This document shows, one piece after another, positions 1-7,355 of a stretch of DNA of 64,000 bases (within the stretch, counting starts at the first letter, position 1; each line of letters starts with the position of its first letter). A program made the position numbers and the translations under genes. The DNA is from Sphingobium sp. JS3065. GTDB taxonomy: Bacteria; Pseudomonadota; Alphaproteobacteria; Sphingomonadales; Sphingomonadaceae. Below the pieces are notes generated by a model, which worked only from the letters and a program-made list of their open reading frames with translations, was not told where the DNA came from and searched no databases. The stretch is taken from positions 2,108,001-2,172,000 of the forward strand of contig NZ_CP102664.1 in NCBI RefSeq assembly GCF_026427355.1, read 5' to 3'.

Positions 1-147
1 AAGGAAGCCGCCTTCCGCGCCGCCATCGTCGCGGACGACAAGTCCAGCGGCATGTCGGAAAAGGATGCCCAATCCGACGCCGACGACCAGATCAGCGAAT
101 ATAGGGACAAGATCGTCGGAGAATATGAAGACTATTCGAAGTCCTGA
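1..147 (+). CDS. 3' end of an unrecognised gene (5' end outside window)
   Basis: An open frame runs from the first base to a TGA and gives 48 residues ending in EDYSKS. The piece is strongly charged and acidic (many D, E and K) with no membrane segment, so it is probably the soluble tail of a longer protein. No family was recognised. It is transcribed towards the DUF3168 gene and so closes the gene transfer agent cluster on its downstream side. It could be a chance open frame, but codon use (GCC, GTC, ATC rich, with GC third positions) fits the host. Confidence 0.5.
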   Translation, partial: KEAAFRAAIVADDKSSGMSEKDAQSDADDQISEYRDKIVGEYEDYSKS

Positions 148-159
148 CACCCCCACATT

Positions 160-210
160 CCCCTCCCTTCCAGGGAGGGGTCAGGGGTGGGTGCGAGCGT
201 AGCGAGCTTC
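160..210. repeat. Hairpin repeat family A (CCCCTCCCT stem), copy 1
   Basis: A 9 bp perfect stem (160-168 with 172-180) is followed by a GGGGTGGGT tract and a GAGCGTAGCGAG motif. The same layout recurs at 7238-7293 and inside lnt at 10591-10643; the bare stem recurs at 53463-53483. It lies between two convergent genes and could act as a bidirectional terminator. The rest of the gap to the DUF3168 gene holds nothing recognisable. Confidence 0.8.
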
Positions 211-289
211 AGGCCTGGCCGCTAAAATCGCCGCCGATGCCGCGCCAATCCCTCGCCCCCTATCCCCACACGTCTTGATCGGGACACCC

Positions 290-685
290 CTAAACCCGCA
301 CCACCCGCATCCGATAATCCGCCAAAGCCTGCCACGCGTCCCGCGCGCCCGTCCGCGCCACCCGCGACCGCGCCAGCCGCGCCCCGACGACCCGCCAGCC
401 CCCGCCAGGCTCCAACACCCGCAAAACCGCATCGACCCGCCCCAGCAAAGCGGCCAGCCGCGCAGGCGCTTCCCCCGCGTCGTACAGGCTGACGGTCACC
501 ACCAGTTCCCGCCCATCGACATCCTTCGCCCCCCATTCCAGCGCCACGCAGTCCCCCACCACGCCATAGGGCGCGCTAGCCCGCCCCGGCGCGCCGTCGA
601 ACAGCCCGTTCAACCCCGCCATCAATTCCGCATCCCCGCGCAGGGCCGCCACGACCGCCCCGCGCACCGCCACCTCCGCGCTCAT
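290..685 (-). CDS. DUF3168 family head/tail protein, GTA gp8-like
   Basis: A 131-residue protein of the DUF3168 type, which in Rhodobacter-type gene transfer agents is the eighth structural gene and lies between the head-tail adaptor and the major tail protein. The ATG at 685 overlaps the stop of the upstream gene as ATGA, which favours it over the GTG two codons upstream. The N-terminal half is helical and the middle is strand rich (VALEWGAKDV, ELVVTVSLYD), as expected of the family. It is the last gene of the cluster here: no major tail protein follows. Identification rests on gene order plus the general look of the protein, so the family name is likely but not certain. Confidence 0.7.
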   Translation of the reverse strand: MSAEVAVRGAVVAALRGDAELMAGLNGLFDGAPGRASAPYGVVGDCVALEWGAKDVDGRELVVTVSLYDAGEAPARLAALLGRVDAVLRVLEPGGGWRVVGARLARSRVARTGARDAWQALADYRMRVVRV

Positions 686-888
686 CGCCACGCCCTTCCG
701 TTATTCCGGCCCGCTTCCCGCAGCGCCAGATCGCCCATCCACCGCCGCTTGAGGCCAGCCCCGGACAGGCGCACCACCTCACCCTCGACCAAAGCCTCCT
801 CGACCCCGGCCTCCAAAGCCGCCGCCGCGATCCCCCGCCGCCGCGCCTCGACGCGCTCCTCCACCAGCGCCATCAACCGCGCCATCAT
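682..888 (-). CDS. Small head-tail adaptor-like protein, GTA gp7 position
   Basis: A 68-residue, Ala- and Arg-rich, probably helical protein. It is bracketed by ATGA overlaps on both sides (start overlapping the connector stop at 885-888, stop overlapping the DUF3168 start at 682-685). That double coupling is the main evidence that this short frame is real, since longer frames through the region shadow the connector gene. By position it matches gene 7 (head-tail adaptor or joining protein) of RcGTA-like clusters. The sequence alone (EERVEARRRG..., ending NNGRAWR) is too short to assign a family, and it is shorter than the usual roughly 110 residues. Confidence 0.6.
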   Translation of the reverse strand: MMARLMALVEERVEARRRGIAAAALEAGVEEALVEGEVVRLSGAGLKRRWMGDLALREAGRNNGRAWR

Positions 889-1370
889 GCCAGCCGCATC
901 CGCCGCCATGGCCGCCACAGCGCGCTCACCACGGCGGGCGGCGTCGCCACTTCGCCGTCCCGCGCCACGAAATGCTCCGCCGCCAGCCTGACGATCCCCT
1001 GCCGGATCGCGTCGGGCAGCCCCTCGACATCCGCCGCCAGACCCGCCCGGTATCGCACCGTCACCTTGCCCGGCCCGTCCACCAGCCGCGCCCGCACCCA
1101 GCCATCCCCCGAAGCGTCGATATCGACCGCATAGGCCCCGGGCGCCAACGCCACACCCTCCACCTCCACCCCCAATATCGCGACCACCGGCCGCGCCGTC
1201 AGCCGCCGCCAGCTCCCATCCGCTACGATGGTCTCGGCCGCCTCCCGCACCACCAGCCACTGCCCGATAAACTGCTCGCAAAGCCCCGAAGCGCTTCCCA
1301 GCAACCGCTCCAGCACGCCATCCTCATCGTCCGACCCGATCCGCAACCAGGCCTTGAGATCCGCCAACAT
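885..1370 (-). CDS. Head-tail connector, phiE125 gp8 / GTA gp6-like
   Basis: A 161-residue protein beginning MLADLKAWLRI, with the N-terminal helix, the LLGSASGLCEQFIGQWL helix and the following DGS..RLTARPV strands seen in phiE125 gp8-type connectors (head completion proteins that dock on the portal). The ATG at 1370 has a purine-rich GGGGAGGGG just upstream, whereas an in-frame start 45 bases further up would read into a repeat element. It overlaps the next gene by ATGA. The protein would form the ring linking capsid vertex to tail in a GTA particle. Gene order (capsid, this, adaptor, DUF3168) is that of RcGTA genes 5 to 8. Confidence 0.75.
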   Translation of the reverse strand: MLADLKAWLRIGSDDEDGVLERLLGSASGLCEQFIGQWLVVREAAETIVADGSWRRLTARPVVAILGVEVEGVALAPGAYAVDIDASGDGWVRARLVDGPGKVTVRYRAGLAADVEGLPDAIRQGIVRLAAEHFVARDGEVATPPAVVSALWRPWRRMRLA

Positions 1371-1417
1371 GGCCCCTCCCCAACAAAAAGGGGGACGCCC
1401 ACAGGACGCCCCCAAAA

Positions 1418-1493
1418 ACCTTCTCCCCTGGGGGGAGAAGGATACGCAGCCTTACCGGCTCTGCCGGTTAGGCGAAGTTGGAAGAGGGGGAGA
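1418..1493. repeat. Hairpin repeat family B between connector and capsid genes
   Basis: A 9 bp perfect stem (1420-1428 with 1432-1440) is followed by a conserved right half with a small inner palindrome (ACCGGCTCTGCCGGT) and a GAAGTTGGAAGAGGGGGA tail. A near-identical copy sits at 2653-2727 and diverged versions at 4592-4662 and 7356-7430. Each family B copy in the GTA cluster fills a gap between head genes rather than interrupting one. Confidence 0.85.
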
Positions 1494-2606
1494 TCACGAC
1501 GCCGCGAACTTCATCAGCTTGATCGCCTCCGAATTCGCCACGGCCCCGCCTATCCGCTTCACCGCGTAAAAGTGAACGAACGGCTTGTTGCTGAACGGAT
1601 CGCGCAGGATGCTCGTCTCGCTCCGCTCCGAGACCACATAGCCCGCCTGAAAATTGCCGAAGGCGATCGACAAAGACCCCGCCGAAATATCCGGCATATC
1701 CTCCGCCTCCACGACCGGATAGCCCAGCAAGGTCGCCGGCTGCCCCGCGATCAGCGAAGGCTGCCAGATAAACGCCCCGTCACTGGTCTTCATCTTGCGA
1801 ATGACCGCCAGCGTGGCCGAATTCATCACGAAACAGGCCCCCTGCCGATAGGGCGCGCGCAGGCTCTGCACCAGATCGATCAGCTTGTCCTGACCCGCCG
1901 CCGCAAAAGCGCCCGAAGCCCCCGAAGCCACATATTGCAACGAGCCGAAGGCGCGCACGCCGTCCACTTCATTGGTGGCCGTATAGGTCAGGAACCCCTT
2001 GGGCTTGTTCGTGCCATTGCCGTTGACGAAGGCCGCCCCCTCCGCCACCGCGAACTCGCGGGCGATTTCCCCGGCCAGCCAGCCCTCGACATCGAACTGC
2101 GCATCGTCCAGCATCGCCTGGCTCGCCGCCGGATTGGCGTATAGCTCCCCCGAAGGCGGCACGATCTCGTTGAAGACAGGGGTGGCCGTCTCCGTCCGCG
2201 CCCCCGTCTCGCTGGCCCAGCCCGACACGATGCCGCCCGAAGTCACCAGCTTGCGATAACCCGCCGACCCCGTCCGCACGACATTGGCGATGGCGCGAAT
2301 AGGAGAAATCCCCTTCAGCGTGGCATCGATGATCTGGTCGATCTCCCGCGGCACGGCATAGCCGCCCGCGCCACCGCTCGCCCCGGAAAAGCTCTTCAGT
2401 TCCACCCCGGCCTCCAGCCCCTGCCGCACATAACGCTCGACAAAGGCCGCCCGACGCGGATCGACCGCCCCGCCCTTCACGCCATCCAGCGCGGGCCTCT
2501 GCTGAACCAGCAAAGCCCCCTTCAACGCCGCCACCTCATTCTCAAGGCCAGCGATACGCTCACCCTGCACCACCGCATCAAAGCTCGCTTCCAACTGATC
2601 CGTCAT
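1494..2606 (-). CDS. Phage major capsid protein, HK97 family (GTA gp5-like)
   Basis: A 370-residue HK97-fold capsid protein. An N-terminal coiled-coil scaffold region (MTDQLEASFDAVVQGERIAGLENEVAALKG in outline) leads to a likely protease cleavage zone around residues 65-75 (VELKSFSGAS) and the mature domain, with the familiar GGYAVPREI start, a GWASETGAR segment, FVNGNGTNKPKGFL, and a C-terminal IAFGNFQAGYVV..RDPFSNKPFVHFYAVKRIGG. The ATG at 2606 was chosen because the upstream in-frame start lies in repeat-adjacent sequence. It is the shell protein, processed by the protease encoded next door. No frameshift or missing segment is apparent, so it may still be functional. Confidence 0.9.
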   Translation of the reverse strand: MTDQLEASFDAVVQGERIAGLENEVAALKGALLVQQRPALDGVKGGAVDPRRAAFVERYVRQGLEAGVELKSFSGASGGAGGYAVPREIDQIIDATLKGISPIRAIANVVRTGSAGYRKLVTSGGIVSGWASETGARTETATPVFNEIVPPSGELYANPAASQAMLDDAQFDVEGWLAGEIAREFAVAEGAAFVNGNGTNKPKGFLTYTATNEVDGVRAFGSLQYVASGASGAFAAAGQDKLIDLVQSLRAPYRQGACFVMNSATLAVIRKMKTSDGAFIWQPSLIAGQPATLLGYPVVEAEDMPDISAGSLSIAFGNFQAGYVVSERSETSILRDPFSNKPFVHFYAVKRIGGAVANSEAIKLMKFAAS

Positions 2607-2652
2607 AGCCACTCCCACGAAAAAGGGGCGCCCCAACGGAGCACCCCTGCAA

Positions 2653-2727
2653 AACCTTCTCCCCGGGGGGAGAAGGATACGAAGCCTTACCGGCTCTGCC
2701 GGTTAGGCGAAGTTGGAAGAGGGGGAT
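2653..2727. repeat. Hairpin repeat family B overlapping the prohead protease 3' end
   Basis: This is nearly identical to 1418-1493, including the CTTCTCCCC stem and the ACCGGCTCTGCCGGT inner palindrome. Its GAAGTTGGAAGAGGGGGATTG end runs into the protease gene, so the last protease residues (SPSSNFA) and its stop codon are repeat-derived. Confidence 0.85.
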
Positions 2728-3128
2728 TGCTCCACCCCCTCCACCGCAATCACCCGCGCCAGATCCTGCATCGGATGCGTGACGACACTCACCTCCACCA
2801 CCTCCAACTCCAGCAACTCACGCGGCGCACAACCCCGCGCCTCCCGCACCCGATAGCCAAAGGAAAGCCCATCCACCGCCCTCTCCCGAAGCGCCCGCCC
2901 GGCCTCCCGCCCCGCCGCAGTCCGCCCGGAAACCCGCCCGATCACGCGCAGCCCCCGCGCATCCTCCTCGACCTTCTCGACCGTCCCGATCACCTCGCCG
3001 GGCCGATGCTGCCACAGCAGCGGCACCCCCGCCGCCACGCCTGCAAAGGCCCCCGCCCGCACCACGTCGCCGCCCCGGTCCACCCGGTCGAACACCGCCG
3101 CATAGCCGGCGAACCGCACGTCACTCAT
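2703..3128 (-). CDS. HK97 family prohead protease (GTA gp4-like)
   Basis: A 141-residue serine protease of the HK97 prohead type (U35/S78 fold). It matures the capsid by trimming the scaffold part of the capsid protein. The FAGYAAVFDRVDRGGDVV opening is characteristic, and the catalytic His (H41 in LLWQHRPGE) and Ser (S89 in GLSFGYRV) are both present. The C-terminal tail SPSSNFA is encoded by a family B repeat, so the original C-terminus was probably replaced; the tail is outside the catalytic core. The start at 3128 overlaps the stop of the upstream DUF6127-like gene by 8 bases. Confidence 0.88.
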   Translation of the reverse strand: MSDVRFAGYAAVFDRVDRGGDVVRAGAFAGVAAGVPLLWQHRPGEVIGTVEKVEEDARGLRVIGRVSGRTAAGREAGRALRERAVDGLSFGYRVREARGCAPRELLELEVVEVSVVTHPMQDLARVIAVEGVEQSPSSNFA

Positions 3129-3441
3129 GCACCAGCCCCGCCAGCCCCAGCTTCACCGCCATGCCCAACAGCAGCAAAGCCATCACGACCCGCGTCACCC
3201 AGGCGACCACAGCCCCCCGCGCCGCCTTCTTCGCGTCACGCCATGCCCCCAGCAGCTCGCGCAACTCCCGCACATCATCGCCCGCCCCGCGATCCGCCAG
3301 CCCCAGCCGCTCCAGCGCCCGCCCCACGCCCAGTTCGCTTGCCTCCTCGATCAGCGCGCGGATCATGACGATATCCATCCCCACCGGCTGCGCCTCGGCC
3401 TGCGCGACCAGCCGCGCCAGCATCTCTCCATCATATTTCAT
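3121..3441 (-). CDS. DUF6127-like small membrane protein between portal and protease
   Basis: A 106-residue protein starting MKYDGEMLARLV, with an acidic helical N-terminal two thirds and one hydrophobic helix near the C-terminus (VVMALLLLGMAVKLGLAGL). A protein of this size sits between portal and protease in many alphaproteobacterial GTA clusters (the gene 3.5 position). My recollection is that the sphingomonad versions are annotated DUF6127, but that name is from memory and not certain. The ATG at 3441 lies 2 bases after the portal stop; a longer in-frame start would overlap portal extensively. Role unknown; the single membrane helix would suit an inner-membrane or assembly-site anchor. 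Confidence 0.65.
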   Translation of the reverse strand: MKYDGEMLARLVAQAEAQPVGMDIVMIRALIEEASELGVGRALERLGLADRGAGDDVRELRELLGAWRDAKKAARGAVVAWVTRVVMALLLLGMAVKLGLAGLVHE

Positions 3442-3443
3442 GG

Positions 3444-4571
3444 CTAAACCCCCAAAACCGCCCGCTTCTCCTCCGCCGACAGGAAATCCGCCGCACCGAC
3501 CCGCTCCCAAAGCGCACTGCGCTCCTCGAACAGGGCAGGCACCGCATCCAGATCGACATTCAGGGACAAATCGGGCCACCATCCCTGCAACCCCTGCGCC
3601 AGTCCGCCGCAAATCTTCGCCATCAACGGCAGGATCGTCTGCCGCCACAGCGCCCGATTGGCCTCGCGATAGTTGGCGTAAGCATTGTCCCCCGGCAGCC
3701 CCATCAGCATCGGCGGCACGCCAAAGGCCAGGGCAATCTCCCGCGCCGCCGCCGCCTTCAGGCCCACGAAATCCATCTCGGCGGGCGTCAGGCTCATCGC
3801 CTTCCAGTCCAGCCCGCCCTCCAGCAACATGGGCCGCCCGGCATTGGCCGCGCCGGAAAAGGCGATCTCCATCTCCCGCTTCACCCGCTCATACTGGTCC
3901 GGCGCCATCACCGACCCGTCGCCCGGATCATAGACCATCGCCCCCGAAGGCCGCGCCGCATTGTCCAGCAAAGCCTTGTTCCACACCGTCGCCGCATTGT
4001 GGATCGCCACCGCCCCGGCAGCCGCCCCCACGCAACCCAGACCATAATGGTCGTCCAGCGGATGCAGCGCCTTCAGATGGATGATCCCGGTCCGCCCGCT
4101 CCCATCCTCCGGCGACAGCCGCGTCACGCTCTCCCCCACGCGATACAGATAGGCGGACGGCCATCCCCGCGCATCCGCCTCCACGCTCACCCGCTCCGGC
4201 CGCAGCGCATATAGCTCCACCGGCATCCCATCGGCGCCGACCATCAACTGCACATAGGCATTGCCATGCAGCAGCAAATGGCTCGCCAACGTCTCCACCA
4301 GCGACTGCCCCGAAGAACAGCGCGTCACCAACCCCTTCACCCGCCGCCGCTCTTCCTCGCCGACGCCGCCGACGGCCAGCGCGGTCCCGCCAGCCCCCTC
4401 CGCCACCAGCCGCAAGGCCCGCTGCGCCACCGGATTGCCGACCACCCCGGCCCGCACCTGCGCCTCATAGCTGGCAGGCCATTCCCCCAGCGCCACGCCA
4501 CCGGAACCCCACGCCCGCGCCAAAACCGGCCGCGCACTTTCCCGCGCCGCCTTCACCCCGAAAAATTTCAT
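3444..4571 (-). CDS. Phage portal protein, HK97 family (GTA gp3-like)
   Basis: A 375-residue portal protein that would form the dodecameric DNA channel at one capsid vertex. Recognisable segments include VVGNPVAQRALRLVAEGAGG near the N-terminus, LLLHGNAYVQLM, IIHLKALHPLDDHYGLGCVG, and the C-terminal FGVPPMLMGLPGDNAYANYREANRALWRQTILP, which is highly typical of HK97-type portals. The start MKFFGVKAARE at 4571 is preferred; the in-frame extension to 4679 would translate a repeat. It is immediately followed by the DUF6127-like and protease genes. The length is within the family range of about 370-420, with no visible lesion. Confidence 0.9.
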   Translation of the reverse strand: MKFFGVKAARESARPVLARAWGSGGVALGEWPASYEAQVRAGVVGNPVAQRALRLVAEGAGGTALAVGGVGEEERRRVKGLVTRCSSGQSLVETLASHLLLHGNAYVQLMVGADGMPVELYALRPERVSVEADARGWPSAYLYRVGESVTRLSPEDGSGRTGIIHLKALHPLDDHYGLGCVGAAAGAVAIHNAATVWNKALLDNAARPSGAMVYDPGDGSVMAPDQYERVKREMEIAFSGAANAGRPMLLEGGLDWKAMSLTPAEMDFVGLKAAAAREIALAFGVPPMLMGLPGDNAYANYREANRALWRQTILPLMAKICGGLAQGLQGWWPDLSLNVDLDAVPALFEERSALWERVGAADFLSAEEKRAVLGV

Positions 4572-4591
4572 AAAAGCCCACCCCAACAAAA

Positions 4592-4662
4592 AATCCTCCC
4601 CCCATTGGGGGAGGATGGTGAAGCTTGGCAGCAAGCTGCCTAGCGAAAGCTGGAGAGGGGGC
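4592..4662. repeat. Hairpin repeat, diverged family B, between portal and glycine-zipper gene
   Basis: A CCTCCCCCC/GGGGGAGG stem near 4595-4613 is followed by a GGCAGC-AA-GCTGCC palindrome (about 4627-4640) and an AAGCTGGAGAGGGGGC tail. The layout is the same as the other family B copies but the middle differs. It separates the portal gene from an unrelated secreted protein gene. Confidence 0.65.
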
Positions 4663-4680
4663 AGCCCCCTCTCCCCCACT

Positions 4681-5019
4681 CTAAGGATTGCGAGCCAAAA
4701 CCCGATCGCAGGTCGAATTCGTCCCCTCGCTCTTGCCGATCACGCGCCCGGCCACAGCCCCCGCCGCACCGGCCAGCAAGGACTCGCCCAAATTCCCCCC
4801 AGCCAGGGCTCCGACGCCAGCACCACCAGCGGCCCCGATCACCGTCCCCCTGTCCCGCCCCTTCTTCGCCTGGAGCAGACAATAGCGCACATCATCCCGA
4901 TCCCGCGGCGCGGCGCGAGCCACCCGCGCCCGCTCCTTGCTGCTCAGCGAAGCCGCCATCACCGGCCCGCTCACCAAAGCCAGCCCACCCGCAACCATCA
5001 TCCATCCGGCCCATTTCAT
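4681..5019 (-). CDS. Secreted glycine-zipper protein (17 kDa antigen-like)
   Basis: A 112-residue protein with a clear signal peptide (MKWAGWMMVAGGLALVSGPVMA, cleavage about residue 22-23) and no lipobox Cys. The mature part has a basic stretch, then a Gly/Ala-rich glycine-zipper segment (VIGAAGGAGVGALAGGNLGESLLAGAAGAVAG) and two Cys (YCLLQ and NSTCDR) that could form a disulfide. Such proteins insert into or pack against the outer membrane in proteobacteria. It is not a phage structural gene: it interrupts the normal terminase-portal order and is flanked by repeats on both sides, so it was probably inserted as a passenger. Specific function unknown. Confidence 0.7.
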   Translation of the reverse strand: MKWAGWMMVAGGLALVSGPVMAASLSSKERARVARAAPRDRDDVRYCLLQAKKGRDRGTVIGAAGGAGVGALAGGNLGESLLAGAAGAVAGRVIGKSEGTNSTCDRVLARNP

Positions 5020-5108
5020 GACCCATCTCCTTGAAAATCACACGGATGGACTACGCAGAACCTAAACCCTTGTTCCCTCATTCCGCCCCCGCAACAGCTT
5101 ATGCCTCT

Positions 5109-5154
5109 CCCCTTACCCCTTACCCCTTACCCCTTACCCCTTACCCCTTACCCC
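5109..5154. repeat. Tandem 7-mer array, six TTACCCC units
   Basis: After CCCC at 5109-5112 there are six exact TTACCCC units (5113-5154). The complementary strand reads GGGGTAA six times, giving seven G4 tracts with 3-base spacers, a textbook G-quadruplex pattern and telomere-like in appearance. It lies upstream of the glycine-zipper gene and directly next to the complex repeat at 5158-5350. Confidence 0.95.
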
Positions 5155-5157
5155 TCT

Positions 5158-5350
5158 CCCTGCAGGGTCGGCCAGAGGCACGTGACTCTGGCCGAGGCTG
5201 CGCAGACTTGGCAGCTTGCTGCCTAGTCGAAGCTGGGTGAGGGGAGCGAACAGGTCGATCATGCCCCCGGCATGATCTAAGGGCTGCGGGGCAGCCCTTA
5301 CCTGTTCGCTCGATCCAAGGGATCGCGCGGGCCACAGGCCCGCTTCGCAT
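5158..5350. repeat. Composite palindromic repeat family C, copy 1 (inverted relative to 7430-7623)
   Basis: About 180 bp, almost identical in reverse complement to 7430-7623. The core is a three-way junction: outer arms AGCGAACAGGT (5245-5255) and ACCTGTTCGCT (5300-5310) enclose two perfect 9 bp hairpins (5257-5277 and 5279-5299). Further hairpins lie outside the core: GGCCAGAG/CTCTGGCC near 5170-5193 and GGCAGC/GCTGCC near 5211-5224. The whole gap 5020-5373 is repeats; no gene was found in it. Confidence 0.9.
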
Positions 5351-5373
5351 GAGCTTCACCCACTTCCCCACCC

Positions 5374-6690
5374 CTAAAACCCCCGAACCCGCGCCTCCCC
5401 ACGCCGCCCCAGCATCAACTCCGTCAGCGCCCAGACCAGCGCGTCCGCCCGATCCGGCGACCGCCCCGGCCCGACATAGCCGCCCCCCAGCATCAACCCG
5501 CACAACTGGTCCTCCAGTTCGGCAAAGCCGCCCCGATGCGCCACCCGCCCGGCCTCATATAAAGCCGCCACCGGCTCCGCCCGCGCCACCTTGCCCCGGC
5601 TCGCATGCACCAGCCGCACCGGCAATCCGGCCTCCGCCGCCCGCAACACGCTTTCCACCATCGCGCCGCCATTATTGGCCTCCGCCACCACCCGATCCGC
5701 GCCATGCACCAGCGCCGCAGCCGCCACCGCCCGCGCCCAACCCTCCGGCGTCGCGCCCTCCACGGTCGCGTCGGCAATCACATAGGCCCGCCCGTCACCC
5801 CCCAAACCGACCACGACAATCCCGCACGCATCCCCATGCGCCGAAGCAGGCGGATCGACCGCCACCACCACCCGCACCAGAGCGCCCCGCACATGCGCCA
5901 CCCGGCACCGCTCCAGCAGATCCCGGCTCCACAGCGCGCCCTCCACCTCTTCGATCAGCTCGCCGTCCAGTTCCTGCCGCCCCAGCCGCGTGCCGCCATA
6001 ATTGCGCTCCATCGCCGCCAGAAACCCGTCGGCCAGATGCGCGACATTGTCCGCCGACCGCCCCCGCGTCACCACCACGTCGGAACCGATCCGCTCCACC
6101 AGCCCCCGCACCAGAGCCACGGGCCGGGGCGTCGTCGTCGCCAGCACGCGGGGCGCGATGCCCAGCCGCATCCCCATCATCAGATTGTCCCAGGCCGCCT
6201 GTCCGCCCGCCCATTTGGCGATCTCATCGGCCCAGCCATGGCTGAACTGCGGCCCGCGCAGGCTTTCCGCCTCCGCCGCCCCGAACAGGGTCGCCACCGC
6301 CCCGTTGCGCCACACCAGCTTGCGCAGCGCAGGCAGGAAGGCAGGCCGGTTCCACCAGGGCGCGACGGCCAGCACGCCCGAAGCGCCCTCCACCATCACC
6401 GCCCGCGCCTCGCCCAGCGTCGCCCCGACCAGCGCGATCCGCGCCGCCGGATCGCTCTCCGCGACCGACCGCACCCATTCCGCCCCGGCCCGCGTCTTGC
6501 CGAATCCGCGCCCCGCCATCATCAGCCAGATGCGCCAGTCCCCTTCGGGCGCCAGTTGCTCCGGCCGCGCCAGCCATCGCCAGTCATGCGCCAGCGCATC
6601 CGCCGCCGCGCCGCTCAGCCCCGCCAGCACCCGCTCCCGCTCCGCCTCCGGCATCAGCGCCAACCGCTCGAAATCCGACAGTTGCCCCAC
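5374..6690 (-). CDS. Phage/GTA terminase large subunit (DNA-packaging ATPase-nuclease)
   Basis: A 438-residue terminase that would pump DNA into the prohead and cut it. The ATPase domain has a Walker A motif GRGFGKT (residues 60-66) and an acidic Walker B-type DE at 155-156 (GWADEIAKW), then the coupling motif ATTTPRP near 185-190. The C-terminal RNase H-like nuclease shows the expected acidic residues in VVVAVDPPAS (D279), VVAEANNGG (E338) and RSPDRADALVW (D416). The GTG start at 6690 has GGAGG 6 bases upstream. It matches RcGTA gene 2 in length and order. It is separated from portal by a passenger gene and repeats, so co-transcription with the rest of the cluster is doubtful. Confidence 0.92.
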   Translation of the reverse strand: MGQLSDFERLALMPEAERERVLAGLSGAAADALAHDWRWLARPEQLAPEGDWRIWLMMAGRGFGKTRAGAEWVRSVAESDPAARIALVGATLGEARAVMVEGASGVLAVAPWWNRPAFLPALRKLVWRNGAVATLFGAAEAESLRGPQFSHGWADEIAKWAGGQAAWDNLMMGMRLGIAPRVLATTTPRPVALVRGLVERIGSDVVVTRGRSADNVAHLADGFLAAMERNYGGTRLGRQELDGELIEEVEGALWSRDLLERCRVAHVRGALVRVVVAVDPPASAHGDACGIVVVGLGGDGRAYVIADATVEGATPEGWARAVAAAALVHGADRVVAEANNGGAMVESVLRAAEAGLPVRLVHASRGKVARAEPVAALYEAGRVAHRGGFAELEDQLCGLMLGGGYVGPGRSPDRADALVWALTELMLGRRGEARVRGF

Positions 6691-6762
6691 GCGCCGCCTC
6701 CATTCATCGATTTTCCCGGTGCTTCATTTGGCGCGCCCGGCCCGCGCCCCTATATGCCGCCG

Positions 6763-7200
6763 ATGAGTTCCATCCGCCCCGCCCGCGCCGCCGACGGCGC
6801 CCGCCTGCTCGACATCTGGCGCAAAGCCGTCGACGCGACCCATGATTTCCTCACCCCCGCCGACCGCGCCGCCATAGAGGAGGAAGTCGCCACCTTCCTC
6901 CCCCTCAGTCCCGCCTGGCTCGCCACCGACACGGACGACCAGCCCATCGGCTTCATGCTGATCGAGGGCACCCATATGGAGGCGCTGTTCATCGACCCCG
7001 ACTGGCACGGCCAGGGCATAGGCCGCCGCCTGGTCGACCACGCCCTGTCGATGCACCCAACGCTCACCACCGACGTCAACGAACAGAATGACGGCGCGAT
7101 AGCCTTCTACGAAGCCCTCAGCTTCGCCCGCACCGGCCGCTCGGACCAGGACGGCCAGGGCCGCCCCTACCCCCTCATCCACCTGCGCCACGCGCCCTGA
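6763..7200 (+). CDS. yjaB: GNAT family N-acetyltransferase, YjaB-like
   Basis: A 145-residue single-domain acetyltransferase. It is strikingly similar to E. coli YjaB as I recall it: RKAVDATHDFL, QPIGFMLIEG, HMEALFIDPDWHGQGIGRRL (acetyl-CoA-binding motif A with the Q-G-I-G turn), TTDVNEQN and GRPYPLIHL are all present in order. The substrate is not known. It is divergent from the large terminase and lies, opposite to the phage genes, inside the segment bounded by the two inverted family C repeats. A second ATG lies 9 bases upstream (MPPMSS); the downstream one was chosen because family members begin just before the IRPA strand. Confidence 0.85.
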   Translation: MSSIRPARAADGARLLDIWRKAVDATHDFLTPADRAAIEEEVATFLPLSPAWLATDTDDQPIGFMLIEGTHMEALFIDPDWHGQGIGRRLVDHALSMHPTLTTDVNEQNDGAIAFYEALSFARTGRSDQDGQGRPYPLIHLRHAP

Positions 7201-7237
7201 CGGAATGCCCGAAAACGACCAGCCGCCGCCATCCTCC

Positions 7238-7293
7238 CCCCTCCCTGAAAGGGAGGGGCCGGGGGTGGGTAGTCGAGCGCAGCGAGGCCCGTC
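7238..7293. repeat. Hairpin repeat family A, copy 2
   Basis: The stem CCCCTCCCT/AGGGAGGGG (7238-7246 with 7250-7258) is followed by GGGGGTGGGT and GAGCGCAGCGAG, matching 160-210 and the copy inside lnt. Confidence 0.8.
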
Positions 7294-7355
7294 ACGACAG
7301 GGTCATTCGCCGCGTCCCCGAAGCGGCCGGCCCGCAAGCGACCAACCCAAGACAT

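Noticed and set aside
5113..5154. TTACCCC array as a CRISPR or replication iteron
   Set aside because: The units are contiguous 7-mers without spacers, and there is no replication initiator gene nearby.
5605..7200. Long plus-strand open frame of 531 codons across the terminase gene
   Set aside because: It is the antisense shadow of the large terminase in GC-rich DNA (His/Pro/Arg-rich nonsense); only its last 145 codons, the YjaB-like gene, are real.
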